Shown: piece after piece, positions 25,944 through 34,462 of the stretch
Layout: each line of letters opens with the position of its first letter
How positions within the stretch are numbered: the first letter of the stretch is position 1
Assembly (NCBI GenBank): GCA_945890485.1
Contig: CAMDCN010000003.1
Location: 1 to 64,000 of the forward strand
DNA from: Candidatus Sulfopaludibacter sp. SbA3
Lineage (GTDB): Bacteria; Acidobacteriota; Terriglobia; Bryobacterales; Bryobacteraceae
Length of the DNA: 64,000 bases
Direction of reading: 5' to 3'
Made by a program: the position numbers and the translations under genes
The notes under the pieces: model-generated
Database searches by the model: none
What the model saw: the letters and a program-made list of their open reading frames with translations, nothing else
Told to the model about the DNA's origin: nothing

Positions 25944-26576
25944 TTACCGCTGAATAATCCGCTGCACCCGCATCCGGTCGCCTTGGCAAAGTGCCACCCG
26001 ATGGGCCATCGCCCGCTGGCTGCCGTCGTAGAGCGTCTGGGTCAGTCGTAGTACCGCCGTGCCGTGGACTACGACCGCCTCAATCGTCTCTTTCGCGAAC
26101 AAGCCATCCACCGCCAGCCAGGTCAACAGGGGCGTCGTCCCCAACTTCCGCAACTCTCGTTCGTTCACGGCCGGAATCCAAATCTGCTCTTCGATGAGTC
26201 TTGCTGATCCCGACGTCCACACGCGGCTCAGCAGTCCGCAATTCTGGCCGGCCATTGGCTCCGGCAACAGGGCGCCTTCGGCCAAAATCTGCGCCGCGGC
26301 CAGCCGCCCCACCAGTTTCCCGCTAAACAATTCGTGGGGATCCTGCAGCCGCTGCCCGCCCGAAGTGGCCGGTGCCACAAACGTTCCCGAGCCCACCCGC
26401 CGGATGACACACCCTTCCTGCTGCAGCATGGAAACCGCATGCCGAGCCGTCATCAGGCTCACTTCGAATTTGGCCGCCAGATCGCGTTCCGACGCTAGCT
26501 TGTCGCCCGGTTGGAGCTTGCCGGAACGGATTTGCTCGAGGATTGCTTGGTGGATTCGGACATATGCAGCCGCCAT
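25944..26576 (-). CDS. GntR-family regulator with UTRA-like ligand domain
   Basis: The 210 residues start with a GntR winged helix (AILEQIRSGKLQPGDKLASE and SLMTARHAVSMLQQEG, RRVGSGTFV). A UTRA-type sensor domain follows (about 85-205; RLIEEQIWIPAVNE, VVVHGTAVLRLTQTLYDGSQ), as in HutC-subfamily repressors that bind sugars or small metabolites. It is divergent from the sugar-isomerase operon across 36 bases that contain a perfect palindrome, so it probably regulates that operon and itself. Confidence 0.88.
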   Translation of the reverse strand: MAAAYVRIHQAILEQIRSGKLQPGDKLASERDLAAKFEVSLMTARHAVSMLQQEGCVIRRVGSGTFVAPATSGGQRLQDPHELFSGKLVGRLAAAQILAEGALLPEPMAGQNCGLLSRVWTSGSARLIEEQIWIPAVNERELRKLGTTPLLTWLAVDGLFAKETIEAVVVHGTAVLRLTQTLYDGSQRAMAHRVALCQGDRMRVQRIIQR

Positions 26577-26585
26577 GAGGAAAGT

Positions 26586-26600
26586 GCTATAGAGTATAGC
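26586..26600. promoter_or_regulatory. Palindromic operator/promoter between gntR and the isomerase operon
   Basis: GCTATA-GAG-TATAGC is a perfect inverted repeat with six-base arms. Each arm reads TATAGC outward, close to a -10 element. Start points predicted from them would lie within a few bases of the gntR ATG (26576) and the isomerase ATG (26613). Neither start has a Shine-Dalgarno sequence, so both mRNAs may be leaderless or nearly so. Binding of the GntR protein here is inferred from position and symmetry. Confidence 0.6.
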
Positions 26601-26612
26601 TAATTACGTCTC

Positions 26613-27503
26613 ATGTCTACCCTGCCCCTTCTTCTTCATTCGGTGAGTTATTCCGGTTCCTGGGGGCAAGCGGCCCTTTCGATTGAGCAGTTTGTCGATA
26701 AGGCGGCCAGCCTTGAGTTCGGCGGCGTCATGCTGATGGCGAAGCGTCCCCATCTCAGCCTGCTCGATTTTGACGCCGCTCGCCGCCGCCAACTCCGGGA
26801 CCATCTGGCCGCCGCCGGGCTAACGCACAACGTGTTGGCGGGCTACACGAATTTCACGGCGGACCTGGAGCACGCGGAGATTCCGCAGCGGGAGATGCAG
26901 ATCCACTACGTGGAAGCCCTCGCGCAACTGGGGGCCGATATTGGCGCGCCGTATGTCCGCATCTTCACGGGCTACGAGCACCCCGCTGCGCCCTTTTCGG
27001 CGCAGTGGAGGATGATTGTTGACGCCCTCCGCGAATGCGCGCGCCGCGCGGCCGCGCTTGGGGTCACGCTGGTTCTCCAGAATCACCACGATGTCGCCGT
27101 GGGATGGGAGAGCTTCCGCGATCTGCTCATTGAAGTGAACGAACCCAACCTGAAGGCCGGCTTCGATGCCTGGGCTCCCGCTCTGCACGGTGATGACCTC
27201 GCCGCTGCCGCCACGGCGCTGGCCCCGCTGATGGTCCACACCACGGTGGCCGATTATGTCCGCCGCCCCCGGCACCGATATGAACCGTCGCTTGTCAACT
27301 ACGTGCCCACAACGCCGTTCGTGCAGGCCGTCCCGTTTGGCGAAGGTTTCATCGACTACCGGTCGTTTTTCGACGCCGCCGTGAATGCCGGGTACACTGG
27401 AGGGGTGGCTTATGAAATGTGCTCCCCGCTTTTGGGTGGCGGTTCGGAAGACAACCTGGATCGGTACGCGCAAACGTTCGTCAATTGGATGCGGGGCCGA
27501 TGA
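26613..27503 (+). CDS. Sugar phosphate isomerase/epimerase-like TIM-barrel protein
   Basis: The protein has 296 residues of the AP-endonuclease-2/xylose-isomerase-like barrel family (IolE/IolI/Hyi type). Visible are FVDKAASLEFGGVMLMAKRP, a central strand with YVRIFTGYE, LVLQNHHDV (metal-binding H/E-rich strand), NLKAGFDAWAP and GVAYEMCSP with a late glutamate. These fit the usual metal ligands. It is the first gene of the GntR-controlled operon and overlaps the antiporter by four bases (ATGA). The substrate is unknown; polyol or keto-sugar isomerisation is the likely chemistry. Confidence 0.85.
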   Translation: MSTLPLLLHSVSYSGSWGQAALSIEQFVDKAASLEFGGVMLMAKRPHLSLLDFDAARRRQLRDHLAAAGLTHNVLAGYTNFTADLEHAEIPQREMQIHYVEALAQLGADIGAPYVRIFTGYEHPAAPFSAQWRMIVDALRECARRAAALGVTLVLQNHHDVAVGWESFRDLLIEVNEPNLKAGFDAWAPALHGDDLAAAATALAPLMVHTTVADYVRRPRHRYEPSLVNYVPTTPFVQAVPFGEGFIDYRSFFDAAVNAGYTGGVAYEMCSPLLGGGSEDNLDRYAQTFVNWMRGR

Positions 27504-28696
27504 GTGAACACGGCGGCGCTCAGCTGCCGATGGCGATGCTGCTGGTCTTCGGCACGGCGAAGATCATGGGTGAAATCTTTGAACGGTTGCACCTGCCCAA
27601 TATCGTTGGCGAGATCCTTGCGGGCGTTGTGCTTGGCGCCAGCGTTCTGAACTGGGTTGAACCGAAGCAAATTGCTGAATTCGCTGACCTTGGCGTGATG
27701 TTTCTGCTTTTCCGCGTCGGTCTTGAGGTGAAGGCGTCGGACCTGATCAAGGTAGGCCGGGTAGCTTCGATTGTGGCGCTGCTCGGGGTGCTGGTGCCGT
27801 TTGGCATGGGCTACGCGATTTACATCTATACGGGGTCCAACCAGATTGAGGCGCTCTTTGTGGGCGCTGCGATGGTCGCCACCTCGGTTGGGATTACCGC
27901 CCAAGTTCTCGCCTCGAAAGGACTGCTCAACGTCCGAGCCAGCCGCATTATTCTGGCCGCCGCCGTCATCGACGATATTCTGGGCCTGATCGTATTGGCG
28001 GTTGTGTCCAGCATGGCTAAGGGCGAAGTCGACATCCTCCAGCTCACCACCACGGCCGGGCTCTCCATCGGGTTCACCATCTTCATGCTGAGTGTCGGTA
28101 CGAAGACCATGGAGCGTGTGCTGCCCGGAATCGATAAGCGGCTACGCGGCGGCGAATCGCAGTTTTCGCTCGCCATGATTTTGCTGTTCGCACTGGCCGT
28201 ATTTGCTACCTATGCCGGTGTTGCCGCCATCATCGGCGCGTTTCTGGCGGGGGTGGCCCTCGCTGAATCCGTCTCTCACCGCGTACACGATCTCGCGCAG
28301 GGCGTCACCGAACTGCTGGTGCCGTTTTTCCTCGCGGGCATCGGGTTGGCGCTCGATATCAGCGTTCTGAAAGACCCTCGCACCCTAACCATAGCCGCGG
28401 TGATCACCGTCGCCGCCATCGTTTCGAAGTTTGTCGGATGCGGCCTCGGCGCCATGTCTCTCGGCTGGCCGGACGCGCGCCGCATCGGCGCCGGCATGGT
28501 GCCGCGCGGTGAAGTCGGGATGGTTGTAGCGCAGATTGGCGCCGGCCTGGGCATCGTGTCCAAGGCCACCTATGGCGTAGTGGTTCTGATGGCCGTGATG
28601 ACTACCGTCGTCGCCCCCGTGCTGTTGACGCTCACGTTTCGGTCCTTGGCGCAAATGCCCGACGACCCCGACGAGACACCCATTAGAATTGAGTAG
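27500..28696 (+). CDS. Cation:proton antiporter, CPA2/KefB type
   Basis: The 398 residues span about 12 membrane segments. LHLPNIVGEILAGVVLGASV, FLLFRVGLEVKASDLIKVGR and AAVIDDILGLIVLAVVSSMA include the acidic pair expected in CPA2 ion binding. It has no C-terminal TrkA-N domain, so it resembles bare NhaS/KefB-like transporters. Placed inside a carbohydrate-type operon, it may provide ion homeostasis during acid-producing metabolism, which is inference. The start is ATG 27500, overlapping the upstream stop. Confidence 0.9.
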   Translation: MSEHGGAQLPMAMLLVFGTAKIMGEIFERLHLPNIVGEILAGVVLGASVLNWVEPKQIAEFADLGVMFLLFRVGLEVKASDLIKVGRVASIVALLGVLVPFGMGYAIYIYTGSNQIEALFVGAAMVATSVGITAQVLASKGLLNVRASRIILAAAVIDDILGLIVLAVVSSMAKGEVDILQLTTTAGLSIGFTIFMLSVGTKTMERVLPGIDKRLRGGESQFSLAMILLFALAVFATYAGVAAIIGAFLAGVALAESVSHRVHDLAQGVTELLVPFFLAGIGLALDISVLKDPRTLTIAAVITVAAIVSKFVGCGLGAMSLGWPDARRIGAGMVPRGEVGMVVAQIGAGLGIVSKATYGVVVLMAVMTTVVAPVLLTLTFRSLAQMPDDPDETPIRIE

Positions 28697-29400
28697 TGCT
28701 GCTGGAACTCGCCTCCCTCACCCTGCTCGGAATCACCAATCTGACCGGCCCCACCCATCACGTCCAAGGCATTGACGTGGAAGGGGATATCGTGTGGGTC
28801 TCCGCCGTCGACAGGGCGACTCGCAAAGGGTACTTGTCGCGTTTCAACTGGAAAACCGGGGAACGCCTGGCGGTTGCGGAACTGCAGGACGGCGATCGCT
28901 ACCATCCCGGCGGCCTGCAGCTTTCTGGCGAGTCGATCTGGGTTCCGGTGGCCGAATACCGCCGCGAATCGAGCGCCTGGATTCAGAAGCGCAATAAGGT
29001 GACGTTGGCGCTCGAAGCGCAGTTCGCCGTCAAGGACCATATCGGCTGTGTGGCCGTTGCGAATGGCATTGTGTGGGGAGGGAACTGGGACTCCCGCCAT
29101 TTCTATCGCTGGCGCCCGGACGGCACGCCGGTTGACCAAAGGCCCAACACCACCGGGACCGGTTTCCAGGATCTGAAGGCTGTCGGCGGCAGCTTGATTG
29201 GCAATGGTGTGAAGACCCGCACCGGCGGAGCGATCGAATGGCTCGACCCCGGTACCTTGGCTGTGCAAAAGTCGATTGCTACCGGCCTGACTGACCGCGG
29301 GGTCCGGTTTTCGAACGAAGGCATGGCGATCCACAACGGCACGCTCTTCCTGCTGCCCGAAGACGACCCCAGCCGGCTCTTCCGCTACCGTCTCCCCTGA
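28696..29400 (+). CDS. Uncharacterised protein, possibly beta-propeller-like (DUF6454-like)
   Basis: The 234-residue protein has repeated WxS/WG-containing strands (HHVQGIDVEGDIVWVSAVDR, GGLQLSGESIWVPVAE, HIGCVAVANGIVWGGNWDSR, GVRFSNEGMAIHNGTLFLLP), consistent with part of a beta-propeller. From memory HHVQGID...VTSVDR resembles DUF6454. GTG at 28696 overlaps the antiporter stop by one base. A hydrophobic N-terminus (LASLTLLGI) is short for a signal peptide. Function is unknown. Confidence 0.75.
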   Translation: MLLELASLTLLGITNLTGPTHHVQGIDVEGDIVWVSAVDRATRKGYLSRFNWKTGERLAVAELQDGDRYHPGGLQLSGESIWVPVAEYRRESSAWIQKRNKVTLALEAQFAVKDHIGCVAVANGIVWGGNWDSRHFYRWRPDGTPVDQRPNTTGTGFQDLKAVGGSLIGNGVKTRTGGAIEWLDPGTLAVQKSIATGLTDRGVRFSNEGMAIHNGTLFLLPEDDPSRLFRYRLP

Positions 29401-29415
29401 TATGCTGACGGGGCG

Positions 29416-31059
29416 ATGCTGAACCGCCGCCAGTTTCTTGCCGCCGCCTCTGCTCCCCTCGTGGCCGCGCCCCGCCCCAGACCCAATATCGTCCTGGTCA
29501 TGACAGACGACCAAGGCTACGGGGACCTTTCCCTTCACGGCAACCGCGACCTGGCGACGCCGCACATGGATGCCGTCGCCAAAAACGGCGCCCAGTTCAC
29601 GCAGTTCCACGTCTGCCCTGTGTGTGCTCCCACTCGCGCTGGCTTGCTCACCGGCCGCTACAACTATCGGACAGGCGTCGTGGATACCTATCTCGGCCGC
29701 GCGCTGATGGATACGAAAGAGGTCACCGTAGCCGAGTCGCTCAAGGCCGCGGGCTATCGCACGGGCATTTTCGGGAAATGGCACCTTGGCGACAACTATC
29801 CGCTCCGCCCCGGAGACCAAGGCTTTGAGGAGGCGTTCGTGATCAACGGTGGAGGCCTTGCGCAACCGGGAGACCCGCCGCCCGGGCAGTCCTACTTCAA
29901 CCCCGTTCTCCGCCGCAATGGCAAGTACGAGAAGGCCGAAGGCTACTGCACCGATATCTTCTTCCGGGAAGCGATGCAGTTCATCGAAGCCAACCAAACA
30001 AAGCCATTTTTCGTTTATCTGCCGACCAATGCCCCGCATACCCCCCTGCAGATCGACGAGCGCTACAGCAAGCCCTACAAAGACAAAGGGCTCGATGACG
30101 TTACCGCCAAGATCTACGGCATGCTCCAGAACATTGACGAGAACCTCGGCAAACTGCAGGAGCAACTCACACGGCTGAAGCTGCGCGACAACACGATTTT
30201 GATCTTCCTCAGTGACAACGGTCCGCAGCAGGTCCGTTTCAATGGAGGCATGCGCGGCCTGAAAACCACGGTCTATCAGGGCGGCATTCGTGTGCCTTGC
30301 TTCGTGCAGTGGCCCGCCCGGGTCAAGGCCGGCCTGAAGATCGATCGGGTTGCCTCGCATATCGACGTGTTGCCCACGCTCCTTGCGGCCGCGGGCGCGC
30401 CACTGCCCAAGTCTCCCCTCGATGGCCGGAACCTGCTCCCATTGCTCGATGGAAAATCCGCCGGTTGGAAAGATCGTTCGATTCACATTCAATGGCACCG
30501 CGGAGACGTACCCGAACTGTTCCGGGCCCACGCCGTGCGGACGCAGCGCTGGAAGCTCGTCAATGGCGTTGAACTGTATGACATGGATGCCGACCCGGTC
30601 GAAGCCAACAATGTCGCCGCCCAACATCCGGATGTCGTCGCCCGTTTACGGAAGGACACCGAGGCTTGGTTTCGCTCGGTCTCCTCTTCGCGAGGAGGCT
30701 TCGCTCCGCCGCGACTTGCCATCGGCCACCCGGAGGAGAATCCTACGCTGCTCACCCGCCAGGATTGGCGTGGGCCCCGCGCCAGTTGGGACGCCAAGGG
30801 CCTGGGCTACTGGGAGGTGGACGTCCTGCGGACCGCTGCCTACGATGTCGATCTGTTGTTCGCTCCCGCCACGGCGGCTGGTACGGCGGTCTTAAAGCTC
30901 GGCAGCGTCGAACAGTCCGTCCCCTTCGCCGCGGGCGCAAAATCGGTCAAGCTCCCCGGGCTTCGTCTCCCGGCCGGACCTGGGCGACTCGAGCCGATCC
31001 TTAAGATCAACGGCCAGGAACTTGGTGTCCAGTATGTCGAAGTAAAGCAGGTAAGCTAG
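29416..31059 (+). CDS. Exported type I sulfatase (arylsulfatase family)
   Basis: This enzyme hydrolyses sulfate esters. In 547 residues it shows a Tat-like leader (NRRQFLAAASAPLVAAP), metal-binding D31-D32 (VLVMTDDQGYGD) and the sulfatase signature C70-A-P-T-R74. C70 would be converted to formylglycine by a maturase. GKWHLGD and LSDNGPQ complete the active site. The C-terminal 130 residues form an extra beta domain. It sits 15 bases after the preceding gene. Sulfated polysaccharide is the likely substrate class, which fits the carbohydrate theme. Confidence 0.93.
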   Translation: MLNRRQFLAAASAPLVAAPRPRPNIVLVMTDDQGYGDLSLHGNRDLATPHMDAVAKNGAQFTQFHVCPVCAPTRAGLLTGRYNYRTGVVDTYLGRALMDTKEVTVAESLKAAGYRTGIFGKWHLGDNYPLRPGDQGFEEAFVINGGGLAQPGDPPPGQSYFNPVLRRNGKYEKAEGYCTDIFFREAMQFIEANQTKPFFVYLPTNAPHTPLQIDERYSKPYKDKGLDDVTAKIYGMLQNIDENLGKLQEQLTRLKLRDNTILIFLSDNGPQQVRFNGGMRGLKTTVYQGGIRVPCFVQWPARVKAGLKIDRVASHIDVLPTLLAAAGAPLPKSPLDGRNLLPLLDGKSAGWKDRSIHIQWHRGDVPELFRAHAVRTQRWKLVNGVELYDMDADPVEANNVAAQHPDVVARLRKDTEAWFRSVSSSRGGFAPPRLAIGHPEENPTLLTRQDWRGPRASWDAKGLGYWEVDVLRTAAYDVDLLFAPATAAGTAVLKLGSVEQSVPFAAGAKSVKLPGLRLPAGPGRLEPILKINGQELGVQYVEVKQVS

Positions 31060-31072
31060 GAATTCGGATCAT

Positions 31073-31774
31073 ATGCTCTCTTTGAACCTGGAAGGCAAAG
31101 TAGTCATCATTACTGGCGCGAGTGGAGGATTGGGAGTCGCCGTCACCAAGGCGTTTCTCGAGGCAGGGGCCTGGGTGGTCGGCGTAGACCGGGTACCACG
31201 CTCAAAGAGCCCTGACCACCCCTCGCTTACCCATGTTGCCGTGGCGCTGGAAGACTTCGCCGCCGTCGAGCAACTGGTCCATGACACCATGCTGCTGCAT
31301 GGCCGCATCGACGCGGTCGTCCATCTCGTTGGTGGCTTCGCCGGTGGGTTTCGCCTGGAAGAGACGTCCGACGAGACGTGGGACAAGATGTTCGCGGTGA
31401 ATCTGCGGCCAGCCATCCATCTTGCCCGCGCCGTCATCCCTGTCATGCGTTCCGCCAAGGGTGGAACGTTCCTGGCTATCGGCAGTCCCGCGGCGATCGA
31501 TGCCGTGCCCACTCTCGGCGCTTACGCGGCGGCCAAAGCCGGGCTCATCTCTCTGATCAAAACGATCGCGGTCGAGAATCGCGACGCCCGCATCCGCGCC
31601 AACATCGTCGCCCCCGGCACGATGGACACCCACGCCAACCGCACCGCCCAGCCGGATTACGATTTCACCCGCTGGGTCCAACTGTCGAACGTCGCCAGCC
31701 TGCTTGTCTGGCTGGCTAGCGATGCCGGCGCCGAAATCACCGGCGCTGTCCTCCCCTTGCCCGGAAGAGAATAG
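31073..31774 (+). CDS. Short-chain dehydrogenase/reductase
   Basis: This is a classical SDR of 233 residues. The cofactor motif is TGASGGLG (residues 14-21), serine lies in AIGSPAA, and YxxxK is in LGAYAAAKAG. NLRPAI provides the structural asparagine. The D after the second strand (GVDRVP) favours NAD over NADP. It lies 13 bases after the sulfatase in the same operon. The substrate is not predictable; oxidation of a sugar-derived alcohol fits the context. Confidence 0.9.
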   Translation: MLSLNLEGKVVIITGASGGLGVAVTKAFLEAGAWVVGVDRVPRSKSPDHPSLTHVAVALEDFAAVEQLVHDTMLLHGRIDAVVHLVGGFAGGFRLEETSDETWDKMFAVNLRPAIHLARAVIPVMRSAKGGTFLAIGSPAAIDAVPTLGAYAAAKAGLISLIKTIAVENRDARIRANIVAPGTMDTHANRTAQPDYDFTRWVQLSNVASLLVWLASDAGAEITGAVLPLPGRE

Positions 31775-31786
31775 CCCTCCACTCCA

Positions 31787-34462
31787 ATGCGATTCCTGTT
31801 ATTGCTAGCCGCTCTCCCGCTGCTCGCCGCCGAGTTGCGCGTGATGACGTTCAACGTCCGCTACCCCAGTTCCGGAGATGGTCCCGACATCTGGGAGAAC
31901 CGCCGCGACCTGCTCGTCGAAACGATCCGCGAGGCGTCGCCCGATGTGATGGGTACTCAGGAGCTGTTCTATATCCAGGGCCAGTACATCGTCGAGAAGT
32001 TGCCGGAGTACGCGTGGTTCGGCCTCAGCCGTCGCGGGAACAAAGAAGACGAACATATGGGCGTCTTCTACAAGACGTCGCGCCTGCGCGTGGAAGACTC
32101 CGGCAACTTCTGGCTGTCCGAGACTCCCGAGGTTCCCGGCTCCAGCGCCTGGAACATGTCGTTGCCCCGCATGGTCACTTGGGCGATCTTTACCGATCTC
32201 CAGACGCGCCAGAAGTTCACCTACTACAACACCCACTTCGCCCATCGCGGCCAGCAGGACGAACCCGCGCGGGTCGCTTCCGCCAAGCTCATCGCTTCGC
32301 GTATCGGCCTCGCTTCGCCGTTCGTTCTCACCGGTGACTTCAATACGACTCCGGGCTCAGAAGCCTACCGGACGCTCACCGCCGCGCTAACAGACGCCAA
32401 GTCCGCCGCCGCCGCCACCAGCGGCCCCGAAGGCACCTTCCACGGCTTCAAAGGAACCGTTGGTCCCAACCGCATCGACTGGATTCTCTTCCGGGCCCCG
32501 CAGTGGAAAGTGAAGCGCGTCGACGCAATCACCAAGAACAACGCGGGCCGCTATCCGAGCGACCATCTGCCGGTGCTGGCGATCTTCGACACGGGCCCGG
32601 ACCTGGCCTACGACCTGCTCCTCAAGGGCGGCACCGTCATCGACCCCAAGAACAATCTCAACGCCCGCAGCGACGTCGCCATCAGCAACGGAAAGATCGC
32701 GGCCGTCGCTCCGGACATCCCCCGCAACCAAGCCAAGCGCGTCGTCGAAGCCAATGGCCTTTATGTCGTCCCCGGCCTCATCGACATGCACACGCATGTT
32801 TATACAGGGCCGAACGGCCAGATGCTCGCTGGTGGCGACCAGTCCGTCCCCGCTGACATGCACAGCTTCCGCGCCGGAGTCACCACCGTCGTTGACGCCG
32901 GCAGTTCCGGTTGGCGTAACTTTCCCGACTTCCGTGACCGGCTTATCCGCCCCGCCTCCACCCGTGTCCTCGCGTTTCTCAACATTGCGGCTGGTGGCAT
33001 GAGCGGCGTGAATGAACAGGACCCCGCGGACTTCGACCCCGCAGCCACCGCCCGCATGGCTACGGCCAACAAAGACCTAATCGTGGGCATCAAAACCGCC
33101 CACTGGGCCGCCCCGGACTGGCACGCTGTAGACCGTGCAGTGAAGGCCGCTGACGCGGCTAAACTCCCCGTGATGGTCGATTTCGGCATCATCCACATCG
33201 AGCGCCCGCATCGCGACCTCTTCCTCGACAAACTCCGCCCCGGCGATATCTACACGCACATGTACCGGCCCTTCGATCCGCTGCTCGACGCCGATGGCAA
33301 TCTGCGCCCTTACTACCGCACGGCCCGCGAACGCGGCATACTTTTCGACGTCGGTCACGGCTCCGGCTCCCTGCTTTTTAAGTGGGCCGTCCCCGCCATG
33401 CGGCAGGGTTTCGCGCCGGACACCATTTCCACCGATCTCCATACCGGCAGCGCCAACGGCGGCATGAAGAACATGCTGGCCACCATGTCGAAATTTCTGA
33501 ACATGAACATGCCGCTCGTCGATGTTATCCGCGCGTCCACGTGGGCCCCGGCGCAGGCGATTCGGCGCCCGGCGTTGGGGCACCTGACCGTCGGCGCTGA
33601 AGCCGATGTCGCCGTGCTCCGTCTCGACAAGGGGCAGTATGGCTTCCTCGACGTGGGCGGCTCTAAGATCAGCGGGACCCAGCTTCTACAATGCGAGCTC
33701 ACCCTTCGCGCCGGCCGCGTCGCCTGGGATCAGAACGGCATCGCCGCCGACCCGTGGGAGAAGCAGAGTTCCCAGGTATTCGAATACAAGCCCGGCTTGA
33801 CGTTGACGATGGTCGGCCGCCGTGGCGCGGCGCCGAAACCGGCTGTGCTCTGGATCCACGGCGGCGGCTGGACCGGTGGCCGGCCCGAGATGTTTCTTCC
33901 GGCGGCAGAATTCGGCGCCGCCCAGGGCGCTCTCGGCTTTGCTGTCCAGTACCGGCTTGGCTCCGTCGCGCCGGCGGTGGAGGATGTTGAAGCCGCCCTC
34001 GTCTGGATTCGCAAGAACGCTTCCGAACTCGGCGTCGACCCGCAAAGGATCATCGCGGCGGGCGATAGCGCCGGTGGCCATCTGGCGCTGGCGTTGGGTA
34101 CCGTGACCCGCGAACGCGCTAATGCCATCGTGGCGTACAACCCCATTCCGGACCTCACCGGCAAGTGGGCCGACCGCGCCGGTTCGCCTGCGGAAGCCCG
34201 CCGGCTCTCCCCTCTCTTCCACATCGACGTGAAGACGCCGCCCGTCCTGCTTCTGCATGGCCGCAAGGATACGGTCGTGCCGTTTGCGGAGTCTGAGCGC
34301 TTCCAGAAGGCCCACGCGAAAGCGAAGGTGATCTTGTACCCCGACTCCCAACATGCGTTCGTTGTGCCCGGCTATACGGCCACTCCGGCTGAAGTCGACC
34401 GCGCCCTCCGCGACAGCTTCAAGTGGCTGCGCGAAATCGGACTGTTACCACTGAAGCCCTAG
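31787..34462 (+). CDS. Three-enzyme fusion: EEP phosphatase/nuclease fold, amidohydrolase, alpha/beta hydrolase
   Basis: The 891-residue secreted protein (signal peptide RFLLLLAALPLLAA) has three domains. EEP domain 16-270 has N23, E59 (GTQELF), D184/N186 (GDFNTTP) and H260 (PSDHLP), so the active site is complete. Amidohydrolase domain 273-645 has H335-x-H337 (DMHTHVYTG), K436, H491 and D550. Alpha/beta hydrolase domain 668-891 has HGGGW, S761 (GDSAGG), D828 and H856. Each domain alone matches a known superfamily; I do not know this three-way fusion. It ends the operon and overlaps the convergent receptor gene by 18 bases. Confidence 0.88.
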   Translation: MRFLLLLAALPLLAAELRVMTFNVRYPSSGDGPDIWENRRDLLVETIREASPDVMGTQELFYIQGQYIVEKLPEYAWFGLSRRGNKEDEHMGVFYKTSRLRVEDSGNFWLSETPEVPGSSAWNMSLPRMVTWAIFTDLQTRQKFTYYNTHFAHRGQQDEPARVASAKLIASRIGLASPFVLTGDFNTTPGSEAYRTLTAALTDAKSAAAATSGPEGTFHGFKGTVGPNRIDWILFRAPQWKVKRVDAITKNNAGRYPSDHLPVLAIFDTGPDLAYDLLLKGGTVIDPKNNLNARSDVAISNGKIAAVAPDIPRNQAKRVVEANGLYVVPGLIDMHTHVYTGPNGQMLAGGDQSVPADMHSFRAGVTTVVDAGSSGWRNFPDFRDRLIRPASTRVLAFLNIAAGGMSGVNEQDPADFDPAATARMATANKDLIVGIKTAHWAAPDWHAVDRAVKAADAAKLPVMVDFGIIHIERPHRDLFLDKLRPGDIYTHMYRPFDPLLDADGNLRPYYRTARERGILFDVGHGSGSLLFKWAVPAMRQGFAPDTISTDLHTGSANGGMKNMLATMSKFLNMNMPLVDVIRASTWAPAQAIRRPALGHLTVGAEADVAVLRLDKGQYGFLDVGGSKISGTQLLQCELTLRAGRVAWDQNGIAADPWEKQSSQVFEYKPGLTLTMVGRRGAAPKPAVLWIHGGGWTGGRPEMFLPAAEFGAAQGALGFAVQYRLGSVAPAVEDVEAALVWIRKNASELGVDPQRIIAAGDSAGGHLALALGTVTRERANAIVAYNPIPDLTGKWADRAGSPAEARRLSPLFHIDVKTPPVLLLHGRKDTVVPFAESERFQKAHAKAKVILYPDSQHAFVVPGYTATPAEVDRALRDSFKWLREIGLLPLKP

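Noticed and set aside
28570-30627. Long minus-strand frame of about 685 codons
   Set aside because: It is antisense to the antiporter, propeller-like and sulfatase genes, all of which have clear motifs on the plus strand.
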